Assembly (NCBI GenBank): GCA_021234155.1
Contig: JAJEKV010000011.1
Location: 20,786,677 to 20,850,676 of the forward strand
Direction of reading: 5' to 3'
Length of the DNA stretch: 64,000 nucleotides
From: Isoetes taiwanensis
Lineage: Eukaryota > Streptophyta > Lycopodiopsida > Isoetales > Isoetaceae
Positions 49,274 through 59,095 of this stretch are shown here, piece by piece. Numbering within the stretch: the stretch's first letter is position 1; the number at the start of each line of letters is the position of its first letter. A model generated the notes under the pieces. The model was not told the origin of the DNA. It made no database searches and was given only the letters and a program-made list of their open reading frames with translations. Both the position numbers and the translations under genes were made by a program.

Positions 49274-49503
49274 GCCCCCGGGGTAAAGAATCAACTGTCC
49301 TCAGTTGGCAAAGTAGAAGAACCCCCCTGAAATAATATAGGCCTGTTACATTCATTGCGTAGGTAAACTTCCTTGTAAGCTTCCAACAAGGGTAAATAAT
49401 GTTCAAAATAATCCTCTAGTTTCCATTCTGCTTCGGTATGTGGCACCACCATGACCCTTATGCCTCAAAATCATCTCAAGTTGATACACTGGATTATCAT
49501 CCA

Positions 49504-51180
49504 CTAACACCGGTTCTGATGCTTGCGGTACCATTGTGGGTTAACTCTTTTAAATGGTATGAGATATTCCACATTAAAAGAATTATGCATCTTCCAAGTA
49601 TTCGGCAACTCCAACCTGTAAACATTATCATTTATCTTTTCAATGATCCTAAAAGGTCTGTAAAACCTGGTAAGAAGCTTGTGCATTTTCTGTTCGGAAG
49701 GAGCACATCTTTCCTTAATGATTCTAATGAATACCCAATCATCCACCTGATATGGAACTTGTCTGCGTTTCCTGTTCACTTGACGAGTGTGTCTTTCCTT
49801 AATGATTCCAATGAATACCCAACCATCCATCTGACGAGTGTACCTTTCATGTGCAACAGTGAGTGCTGCCCTGGTGGATTCCAAAACGGCGTTCATATCC
49901 TTAGCAACTCGATACGCCTCCATCACACCTTCTGCCACTTTAATAACAGGAATTGGAGGTAAACATCCCTGTATAACATAAAAAGGTGATAAACATGTGG
50001 CTGAGTGTATGGCCATGTTATAAGCAAATTGAACCACTGGCAAATATCGCTCCCAATCAGAAACCTGCTCATGTACAAAACTGCGTAACATGTAAGAGTT
50101 CTATGAGTAACTTTTGTTTTCCCATCAGACTGGGGATGGAAAGCTATGGAGAAATGCATCCTTGTACCTAGATTTGTAAACAATGCTCTCCAAAACTTGC
50201 TGCAAAATTTTTAATCTCTGTCCCGGCAATCCATGGTTCTTAAATACTTCTTTCAAAAATAATCGTGCAGCTTCATGAGCTTTTAATGTCTTTTTGCAAG
50301 GAATAAAGATCGCATACTTACTCAGACGGTTTACAATGGTCCAAACCTGATCATTACCTTGTCTGCTCCGTGGGATACCAACAAAGTACTGATATACTGA
50401 AAAGGTTTTTCTGGAATACTTAGTGCCATCAATAATCCTGGTACTTTGGCATGAGAATCTTTGGTTTTCTGACAGACACAAGACATTTTTCCACAAATGC
50501 AACATCATCTTTTCTTATAGTTTTCCAATAGAAATACTTTGAAATCAAATCATGAGTGTTTAACTATGACCTGCTATTGGTATCTCATGGCATTCTCGCA
50601 GAGCCGTTTCCCTAAATTGTGGAGTAATACAAAGACAATCTTTGAAAAACAAATATTCTTTGCGTAAATAGAAATTGTCAATAACGCGTTGTTGGCTTTT
50701 ATGTAAATCAATCCAAACACTACCAAATTCATTCTCTTGCTCATACATACCCTTCATTGCCTCAAATGTGCTTTCCTGCCAAAGGAAACAAAATTATTCA
50801 ACTGAATTGAATGACGCATGCAACTAAGAGCATCGGCAACTTTATTCTGTGCACCTGGCTTATAATGAATAGCATTAGTATCAATCCTAAAATGTTGTAA
50901 CAACTCTGCCCATTTAACCTGACGTGGGCTTGCAGAAGCTTGGATCAATAAAAATTGAATGCTTTGCTGGTCTATTTTAATGTGGAAATCACTACCCATA
51001 AGATAATGTTTCCAAATTTTTAAAGCATGTACAATAGCCAATAGTTCTTTCTCATATACAGTATACTTTAATTCCGCAAAATTAAGCTTGCAGCTCTCAA
51101 AAGCAATAGGATGCCTGTCCTATTCCAATATTGCCCCTATAGAAGAACCACTTGCATTAATACAACAAATAAAGTATTGC
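49504..51180 (-). pseudogene. Ty3/gypsy pol remnant: RNase H and integrase
   Basis: On the minus strand from 51180: the RNase H region (NASGSSIGAIL, KYTVYEKELLAIVHALKIW, IDQQSIQFLL, KVADALSC); the catalytic first Asp is Asn here. Then an integrase with LRECHEIPIAGHS, QVWTIVNRLSKYAIFIPCKK, a decayed core, and VQFAYNMAIHSATCLSPF (50091-49504), followed by a C-terminal domain (YRPFRIIEKINDNVYRLELP, VEYLIPFK). A stretch of about 80 bp with SFLNDSNEYP-coding sequence on the other strand is duplicated inside (about 49705 and 49793). Gag, protease and RT are missing because the left-over RNase H joins directly to the LTR. Confidence 0.85.
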
Positions 51181-51185
51181 TTAGG

Positions 51186-51693
51186 TACAACAAGAGTTAG
51201 GGAGAAGTTCAACTGCCCAACCATGGAACTAGCACTCCTGATCACAAGCACTTTCCATTATAGGAATATCCCGCTAGAAGTCCCCAAGACTCCGCCGCTA
51301 GTTCCTCCCTTAAACTATGATGCAATCTCTCAGAGCCAATCTTCAGAAAGCTACCAATGATGGCCCATAGGCCAGTTGGTCTCCGTGGACGCTAAAAACC
51401 TATTCTATTCTATTCTTGTTCTCCAAGGCATGTCCTTTTAAACCCCCAATAATTTATTCTCGTCTACTGATCTATTATTAGCTCTGGCTCCTGTAATACA
51501 GCAGACTAAGATGAGCATCATCTTATCCCTTAATCTCTTCCAATCATAGATAATCCGTAATAGAATACCTAATTCTATATTTGATGGTGCACTATGATTG
51601 GCATGACAATAGAATAGCTAATTCTAATGCCATGGTCGTATATAAATCTGGACTTTATCATAACATTCTATCTTTTAGAATGCATTCGTAACA
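51186..51693 (-). mobile_element. 5' LTR, truncated on its inner side
   Basis: Matches 48830-49273 closely but lacks the inner ~110 bp of the LTR; the missing part includes the GTAACTTTTACGG terminus. It also has a 54-bp insertion (about 51362-51415) ending in a TTCTA run. It is followed by GTAAC. The deletion runs from inside the LTR to the RNase H region, removing primer-binding site, gag, protease and RT. Confidence 0.8.
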
Positions 51694-51698
51694 GTAAC

Positions 51699-52084
51699 GA
51701 CCTCTACAAAACGGAAGGAGCTGATTGGTTTATGCATTTGAATAGGGTCATATCCTTCTCTTGCCTCTGCCATCTTCTTTATTTTATCTAAATATTTTTT
51801 TCATGTGCAGATTAGATTGATGTACTAAACAAATGATGGGAAAGGATGTTAGCCATGTCATCACTGATGACATATTGTAAAGTCAATAGTTCTACTTCCT
51901 AGGTACTAGCTATGTGATTTTCATGTGTCTTTATCATCTCACTTGAACATCATGTAAGTTAGCATCATGTGTGATGACAGTTGACAGTTTATGAACTTGA
52001 ACAGACAGGTCTCAACCTTACAAGTATTACATCTTCAAGATAACGCATGTATATAACCCTGAAAAGGTCACATATTGGGGGGTA
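51699..52084. other. Intergenic, no gene seen
   Basis: No coding potential or repeat structure recognised between the LTR and the PPR relic. Confidence 0.5.
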
Positions 52085-52680
52085 CTCAAATCATGCACTA
52101 TCATGTCATAAACAGAAGGGAAGGCTTATGCATAACCATATAATTCAAGATGGACTTGTAAGCTATGCTCTTGTTATTATGTATGCCAAATGTTAAAGTG
52201 TGGAGGCACATCTTTTTTTAGCACGCCAAATCAGAATGTTGTAATGTGGATGTAGTGGTTGTAGGCTACACAGATGATGGCTGACTTAACCATACTTGAT
52301 CCTGTCATCAGGAAACGGAGAAGTAAAGATCTAGGGGCTATGAAAGCATGTCGTAGCATAGAAATATAGTAAACACTCGGGAGGGCAAGATAGCAAGATT
52401 ATTTCCAAGGGTCCAACACCAGACATTACTCTAATAATGTCCTTACTGATATGTATAGCAAATGTGGCAGCCTGTTAGATTTAGAAATATTACTTTCCAG
52501 TTTGCAAATATGCGAGTCTATCTAGGTGTAGACCTTGCTTGCATTTAAGCAACAACAGAATGTGCAACCAATCATTTTCTGTCAAATGTATTAAATGCAT
52601 GTGGTAGCATATTTGCAACAGACTATGGAAAGACTATACATGGCCTACCTTGCAAAGTTCTAACTTTAGCATTGTCATGT
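52085..52680 (+). pseudogene. PLS-type pentatricopeptide-repeat gene relic
   Basis: Readable pieces in repeat order: GRLMHNHIIQDGLVS and VIMYAKC (52115-52197), NVVMW and VVVGYT fragments (about 52232-52272), NNVLTDMYSKCGSL (about 52432-52480), and QQQNVQPN, NVLNACGSIFATDYGKTIHG (52548-52675). The MYAKCGS and LNACG...GK.IHG phrases are typical of plant PLS-class PPR proteins, which bind organellar RNA and often guide C-to-U editing. Many stops and frame changes show a long-dead copy. No DYW or E domain was found. Confidence 0.75.
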
Positions 52681-53523
52681 AATGTTTTGATTTATGTTCC
52701 ACTATTGATTTTAAAAGTTGAATACTATTTCTGCTTTCTATGGTCCTCAGTTCATCTCTGAATTCATTGTCTTTCCTGGATGAGCTTTACAATTTTGTCT
52801 AATGCATTGTTGTGTCCATTCAGTTGAATACATGACTCTATAATCATAAAATACCAATGAAAGAAGCATTATGGTGTTTAAATGTAGGGCAACTCAAAAA
52901 TTAATTTAATGTATGATCTCTCAGTGGGGCGTGCAACGACAAAACAAGATGCCATACCAAAGGTCACATAAATGGAATCTGAAGGGAAACTAAAAGTTAT
53001 AAGATACCTCATTGGATCATCTTGCCGCCAGCTTATCTGCCAAGCAATATACAAGACTTTATCTCCCTAAATTCGAATCAAAATGTCTCTGTAAGATCAT
53101 TTCTTCTGTGATTTGTACTGGTTGAGAGAACTTGACCCGCCCAGCTGATAGACAGGCCATAGCCTTGGTCAGCAAAAAAAACCATATTTCATAAGGTTAT
53201 AAAGCTCTATATTTCTAAAGATGCCTAAGATAATGAATTTAGGACTACCTGAGCATATACTAATTCCAGCCTCTCGAACATGACATAGTGTCTATAACCT
53301 CTTTCAACTGATTGGCTTGTTGTTTCTTCAACATTCCAACTCGAGGGCCATGCCCCTGTGAAAAAAGATTAACAAGATGAATTTTTCAAAAAAATAAGAT
53401 CAACGACCTATATGATGGGATGCAAAAAGAAACCTGAGATGATTTATAATTTGCCCACCTCCTATCTGGACATGCAATTTACTCAGAAACATGCATATAT
53501 AAGTCTTGAAACTGTCTGAAAGC
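52681..53523. other. Intergenic, no gene seen
   Basis: AT-rich DNA without recognisable coding regions on either strand. Confidence 0.5.
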
Positions 53524-53705
53524 AGCCCATCCAGAACCAAGCATTGGTATAGCCTTCCTGATATTGATGATCAATTTTTATTTATCAAGGCCAACAAGCA
53601 TCAGATTGTTTATCAGCCCATCCAGAACCAAGCATTGGTATAGCCTTCCTGATATTGATGATCAATTTTTATTTATCAAGGCCAACAAGCATCAGATTGT
53701 TTATC
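53524..53705. repeat. Perfect 91-bp tandem duplication
   Basis: The unit starting AGCCCATCCAGAACCAAGCA at 53524 is repeated exactly at 53615-53705. The right copy ends at TATCAG/GTAACA, a good splice donor; the left copy lost the donor because the next unit starts AGCCC. The plus-strand frame (SLPDIDDQFLFIKANKHQIVYQ-like) continues through both copies only with a frame change, since 91 is not a multiple of three. Its protein family is unknown. Confidence 0.95.
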
Positions 53706-54758
53706 AGGTAACATTTTTATGTATTTTAGTGGAACATTTTAGTGCTTGCATTTTCCTTTAGTTCTTTTCTATAAATTCTCACAAACTATGAAAGGTACTG
53801 TCAGTTATGATCTGTAACATTCTCTACTAGAATATTGCATATAATTTATTTGATTTATTAGCGTTATCAGCTTATCATGCTTTAAAACGAATTGGAGGGT
53901 ATTGTTTGAGCCACATGCTCTTTAATAGATCTTTATGCATGTCAGTTTCAGGTGAATAAATGAGGCATCTATAACTTATCCATTTTATGCATATGCAGGT
54001 GCAAGGTGCAAGTGGTGGAGATAGAAGTGTGTTAAAAAAATTGGATGCACAAGTGGCCTTAGGGTTGGAAAATACAGACAAACTTATTGAATTGGTGGAG
54101 ATCAAAGTATTTGAAAATGTTTTCATGTTGTACGTTTTGTTGAACATTGTTAATGTGCGCATTCCACGAACAATATTAAGTTTTGTTATTTGTTATTATA
54201 ATAGGTATGCATATCTTTTCGAATATTGGAATAGTTGGAAATTTAGGGCAATTGAGGATAGAGGCTACTCATTAATATTGTATTGTTGTACCTTTTTATC
54301 ATTCTATAGGAAACCAATGAAGCCCACTTCAAAAATAAAGTTTTGCACTTTAACTACCAAGAAAAATTCGTTACAACAAGAATTTTGAAAGCCTGTAGTC
54401 TTTGAACGTTAGCCAAGTTGGAAGACAAGCAAGGGCTTTATTCTTTTTTTGGGTTGCCCCTAAGGGGACAAAGCTTTGCTCGTATGGATTTTTGGTATAT
54501 TCCAGGTATATGCCAGCATATGCCTAAAATATGCTAAAAAACGCTCCAAACTAGTTGTTGCAAGTAAACTGCAGGTCAGCCTTGTTGCCAGTCGTTGCCG
54601 TTCGAAACGCCTAATCGACATGAAGTTTGATGCTGTGGAGTGCAAGGATCAAGCTTCTAGGTCTAAAGAAAGCCGAAGGCCTAAAGACTGGATCTTCAAA
54701 GATGATCTTCTTGGTAAATGAGATCTCGCCGTTTTCTTCCCCAATATCTAGCTTCCAA
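53706..54758. other. Intergenic, no gene supported
   Basis: Open frames at 53987-54388 and 54476-54721 (plus) show no recognisable domain. The start of the H3-like locus repeats begins at about 54759. Confidence 0.45.
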
Positions 54759-55006
54759 GCCGTCATTCTCGAAATTGCTCCTCGCGCACTGTGTGAGTAG
54801 TGGATCCATGTTGACTTAGATAAATGCATAATTAGTGTAAATTGATAGTGCAGGCCAGCTTAATCCCTAGATTTGAGCTAGAATTGCATGTTATAACACT
54901 AAGAAACACCTTGTAAATTGAAAATTGGAGTCAAAACGGGATGACCCCTCACAGAGTGCGCCCAGACCAAATCCGCCATTCTCGGATTGGCCGCGCACTA
55001 TGTGAG
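54759..55006. repeat. Hairpin repeats upstream of the H3-like gene
   Basis: A full hairpin lies at 54948-55006: CTCACAGAGTGCGC pairs with GCGCACTATGTGAG, and inside it AATCCG pairs with CGGATT. About 190 bp upstream, 54759-54798 holds only the right half of the same unit (GTCATTCTCGAAATTG..CTCGCGCACTGTGTGAG). The same hairpin recurs three times at 56606-57076. Confidence 0.9.
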
Positions 55007-55118
55007 TGGTGGACACTTTTTGCCCAAACAAACCTAATGTATTGATCCGATAAACACTAATACCTTGCATGATTGTACAACATGAATTTGCAGGTCCAAA
55101 CCCTAAAACCCCCAGACC

Positions 55119-55127
55119 TATAAATAG
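55119..55127 (+). promoter_or_regulatory. TATA box of the H3-like gene
   Basis: TATAAATAG lies 102 bp upstream of the ATG at 55229, after the hairpin repeat. The leader between (AAGGAGGCGATTTTTAGGCG) resembles the leader of the next gene (CCAAGGCGATTTTCC), so both genes seem to share one promoter design. Confidence 0.6.
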
Positions 55128-55228
55128 ACATTTAGGGTTCCTCATTTACACTTTTCTTTCCCAGCTAGCCGCTCATCGTTCAAGGAGGCGATTTTTAGGC
55201 GCCAGGAAGGCGATTAGCAAATCAAAAC

Positions 55229-56460
55229 ATGGCCCGAACCAAACAGACTGTCCGAATAGTTGTGCCAGACGACTTCGTCAGCGCCCAAGAGTTGGCTGCC
55301 CGACAGAAGGCGAGACAAGCTCAGGAGCGAGCCAGGCGGGAACAAGCCCCAGATGCCAATCCTGACACCCAAGAAGAGGAGCAGGAGCATCATAGAGAGG
55401 AGGAGCGCGCCCAACACACAGAGGAGCAGGAGAACCCTGGGAGCCAGGGAGATAGAGGCCAAGATGAGGAGGACGAGAGCGAGGAGATGACGGAAGAAAT
55501 GCTGCAGAAGAAAGTAGAGATGGAGAAGAGGGGGAGGGAGAAGAGAGAGCTCAAGAGGAAGAGGGAGGAAGAGAAGCTAGAATTCAAGAGGAGAAAGGAA
55601 GAGCGCAAGAAGCAGAAGGAGGAGCGCAAGAAGCAGAAGGAGTAGCGCAGGAAGAGGAGAGAGGAGCGCAAGAAGAGGAGAGAGGACAAGGGAAAAGACC
55701 CGGAGCCGCCGAAGGAACCCCGGCGGAAGACGAAAACAACGCCGGCTAAGGGAGTTGTAATAGCAGAGCAGCAGGCCGATAGGCCACCCTAATCCTCTGA
55801 CACTAAGTCAGATGAGGAGATAAGGGTCCCCTGCCCAACAGAAGGCTCGGGACCTTCGAATGCAGGTGCCACAGAGGAGGAGCCGGCAGCAGGAGCACCC
55901 CCTTATCCTAAATGGCCCTCCCCAAAGAAGCCGGCAGCGGACCTAAGAAGCCCAAGCCAGCAAGAGAGTCATACGTACTCAAGCATGAGGAAGAGTACAG
56001 GAAGAAATTGAAGGAGTACAACCAGTACATGAAAATGTACGAGGAGTACTCAAAGTACTACGAGCAGCATAAAGTCACGTACGTGGAGGGAGGTAGGCCA
56101 TTGAAGAAGAACACTCTCAAGCCGCCCCCAGAAAGACCAGCACCCCCAAAGAAGCCAGTAAAGAGAAAGGCGGACTCATACTTCACGAGAGCTGCTCGGG
56201 AGATCCGCCACTTCCAGAGGAGCTACGGGTTGCTGATTCTACGAGCCGCCTTCGCGAGACTCACCAGCGAAATTTTGCAGGAGTTCGACAAGTCAAAGAG
56301 AGTAACAGATGATATGTTACTCGCACTACAGGAGGCAGCATAACAAAGGATAGTTCAGCATTTTGAAGACTCCTTAGCATGTGCCCTCCATGCTAAAAGA
56401 GTGACTTGTATGCCCAAAGACATGAAGCTAGCTAGATATATTAAAAAGGAAGACTGCTAG
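55229..56460 (+). pseudogene. Histone H3-like fusion protein, damaged
   Basis: About 410 codons. The N-terminus is MARTKQTVR, identical to histone H3 over the first seven residues including Lys4. A long charged region follows (residues about 15-300): acidic stretches, then ERKKQKEERKKQKE-type basic repeats predicted as coiled coil, then proline/lysine-rich parts (ERPAPPKKPVKRKAD). From about residue 320 comes an H3 histone fold: AAREIRHFQRSYGLLI (alphaN-alpha1), FARLTSEILQEF, LLALQEAA (alpha2), [29 protein letters not shown] (alpha3). Loop 1 has the length of canonical H3, without the extra residue of plant CENH3; the conserved cysteine of alpha3 start is kept. Damage: stops at 55643, 55791 and 56341 and one frameshift near 55930. 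All are single changes, so the frame was intact recently. A standard H3 is 136 residues, so this is a fusion. Its role is unknown. Confidence 0.85.
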
Positions 56461-56605
56461 TTTATTGTAAATAACTTTTTGTAAATACAAAATTAAGTTT
56501 TGAACATGTTAATGTGCAAAATCATAAGTAATTAGGTTATACTAATAGTATCTGCATTTGGAATTGCCAAATTTGGAGCAAAACTCAGTGTTTTTGGTCC
56601 CACAC

Positions 56606-57076
56606 CTCACAGAGTGCGCCAGGACCAAATCCGTCGTTCTCGGATTAGCCTCTCGCGCACTGTGTGAGTGGTCGACCGCTGATCTTTGCCAAATCTTGGC
56701 CAAATGAAGAAAGTAAGGGCATAATCCAACCCAATTCATTGAGATAAGTAAGATTTGACCCTTAGATTGTAGAAATTGAGCTATCCTAGACCCAAACAAA
56801 GCCCTACCCCTCACAGAGTGCGCTAGGACCAAATCCGCCATTCTTGGATTAGCCTCTGGCACACTGTGTGAGTGGTCGACCCCTGATCTATGCCAAGACG
56901 TGTCCAAATGAAGGAAGTAAGGGCACAATCCAACCTAACTCATCGAGATAACCAGGATTTGACCCTTAGTTTGCATGTTTTGAGTTATCCTCGACCAAAA
57001 TAGGGCCCCACCCCTCACAGAGTGCGCCAGGACCAAATCCGCCATTCTCGGATTAGCCTCTCGTGCACTGTGTGAG
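56606..57076. repeat. Three 204-bp tandem repeats with hairpins
   Basis: Hairpins start at 56606, 56810 and 57014, exactly 204 bp apart. Each holds CTCACAGAGTGCGC, an inner AATCCG...CGGATT stem and GCACTGTGTGAG. Between them the spacer AAATGAAG(A/G)AAGTAAGGGC and ATTTGACCCTTAG is also conserved. Lies between the H3-like gene and the next gene, just upstream of its TATA box. Confidence 0.95.
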
Positions 57077-57251
57077 TGGTCAGATCAAAATTGACCTAAC
57101 TGGCCCCAACTTTCTCCAAATTAGATGAAATTTGTTGCAATAGGATCCTTAGAATGCATTCTTTAACCTAGTTGCCTATGAATTGTATAGCAGCACCTTA
57201 GAATCATAGATATTCCCCAACCTTAAAATTTCCCAAAATTAGGGTTTTGTC

Positions 57252-57260
57252 TATAAATAG
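57252..57260 (+). promoter_or_regulatory. TATA box of the second gene
   Basis: TATAAATAG lies 111 bp upstream of the ATG at 57371 and 176 bp downstream of the last hairpin. Spacing and leader resemble those of the H3-like gene. Confidence 0.6.
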
Positions 57261-57370
57261 GACCACAACCCCCATTTGCACCCTACTCATTTGCTCCTCA
57301 CTCCAAGGCGATTTTCCAGTTCCCAAAGGCGCTTCCCCATCTGTTTGACATCCCCAGCTGCTCAAGCATC

Positions 57371-58891
57371 ATGGCAACATCTGCATTCAGGCGATGGTAC
57401 AGCGCCACTGCTCATGTGGCCGAGGCCGACGTCGACTCAGTTTTTGCCGTCTTTCAGAAGGAGATTGATGTGGATGCAACCATCAATGCCACCCCCTATT
57501 ACCAAGAGATTATGGCCGAATTCCATGCCAAGATAGGACCTTCCCTAGTAGAACTTCCACCTTGCATAGGATACTTTGCTCCAAGCATGGCCCTCCGTAC
57601 AGCTCTGCAAGACATCCCTAAGATAGACAAGTACTTAGAAAACAAGGCTAACCGCTTGCCTAATTATATGTCTGTATCAGTAAATAGGACGAGATATTTC
57701 TCTTACACCGCAGCTGTAGCAATCGTCCTATCCCATAGAGCCCAAACCCAGATAGGGGAACCATTTGTCCAACCTGACATTGAGCCTATGGCCATGGCAA
57801 CAGGTGAAGAAGAGCAGATGCGTCTGGAGTATGAGAGGGAGGAGCAGGAGGAAGAGGAGGGACGTAGATCGGACATGGAAGACATCACGGACGTCGACCT
57901 AGTAAAAGAAAGGCAGCAAGCAGAGCAATAGCTCTAGAGCTTCGAAGAAGGGCTGAGGACCACGCGGATAGCTCCACCACTTGGGCTAGGCATCACAAGC
58001 TTAACCCCAGTAATCATCCAAGGAGAGGCATATCTGAGCCTCCACGACATCAAGAACCTTCCAGAGTGCAGGGACAGGGGCTACAGAATAGATGAGCTCC
58101 TACATCTCCTACGACAGCAACCGGACCTCGATGACTTCATCGACCGGGAGACACAGTACTTTCCCATAGCATAAGGGAGGCCCGGACATACACTGGCCAG
58201 ACATCAACGGACATATAAGCCTACACCGGCATCAGGCAGATGATGGACCAGGAGGAGTTACCTTCAGAGGAGGAGTTATTGGCAATCTAAGAATGGATGG
58301 GAATTAGGGGGAAATCAACGAGTGCACTCTTACCCAGCAGCTCAGCAGCGGCACCAGCACCAACCGAAGGCATCATCAACTTAGGTAGCATCAACTTAAC
58401 GTCTTCCATGTACAACGACTACAGGGAGATGGTAGAAGTACTGGTTGATGAATACTCCGGAAGACATAGGGCTGTATTCAGATCCGGCGAGGAGGCAGGG
58501 CACGACAAAGCCCTCAGGTTCTATCTAGCGTTGCTCATGGATGGAAGGATAGCGGTCATACACCGCCAATTCAGCCCACGGGGGGAAGAAGGAGTTTTTA
58601 TGCTCATTGCTCTCTCAGGATTCGGAAGACATGCTCGCATGACCCCAAACATCGACCATATCATCCTTGTCAAGAGGACAATAGCATTAAGCATCTTCGA
58701 CTTTGCGGTCCCTTATAGGCGACAGGGCAGGTTGGCACATCTGACAGAAGGGTTGAAGACTTGGTGACCGCACTCCAAGGAGGCACGGCCACCAATATCT
58801 TGAGGAACTTAGGGTGAACGGTCGGCACAGCCCAAGTGAAGAAATTCTTGGAGGACAAAACAGACTATATCAAAAGATTCCAAGAATAGAA
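57371..58891 (+). pseudogene. Unrecognised gene paired with the H3-like gene
   Basis: About 500 codons in three frames. Part 1 (57371-58172) starts MATSAFRRWYSATAHVAEAD, has a hydrophobic core region (RYFSYTAAVAIVLSHRAQ), a strongly acidic stretch (EEEEGRRSDMED), then after stops at 57929 and 57935 continues with GLGITSLTPVIIQGEAYLSL and LLHLLRQQPDLDDFI. Part 2 (about 58240-58765) runs through PSEEELLAI, INLGSINLTSSMYNDYREMV, GHDKALRFYLALLMDGRIAV and GRHARMTPNIDHIILVKRT. Part 3, after a frameshift near 58715, reads VEDLVTALQGGTATNILRN and VKKFLEDKTDYIKRF to a stop at 58891. I recognise no family; it is not a histone fold. It might be a retrotransposon accessory protein, given that gag follows 200 bp downstream. 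Same strand and same promoter type as the H3-like gene. Confidence 0.5.
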
Positions 58892-59095
58892 TTAAAAATG
58901 TTTTCAATTTCTATGACTAACTCCTTGAATGTATAAGTATTATTATATTCATGAATACAAATGATAATCTTAATTATGTTCCCTTGATATATTTTGTCCC
59001 CACAATTATATCATCAAACAAACCAATGCAATGACAAAACAAAGAACTAATCATCAGAGTACAATCTAATGTGTATGTAGCTAGAGTGCCTAGGA

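Noticed and set aside
54948-55006. tRNA-like or snRNA gene in the hairpin repeat
   Set aside because: No A/B box words or cloverleaf arms; the unit is a simple two-stem inverted repeat.
55940-56010. An RKSTG-like phrase in a second frame of the H3-like gene, similar to the H3 tail around Lys9
   Set aside because: It lies in the frame that is abandoned after the frameshift near 55930; the other frame is clearly coding there. I treat it as coincidence.
57371-57931. The second gene as another core histone (H2A, H2B or H4)
   Set aside because: Its helices and spacing show none of the landmarks of these families, and its length and acidic stretch do not fit.
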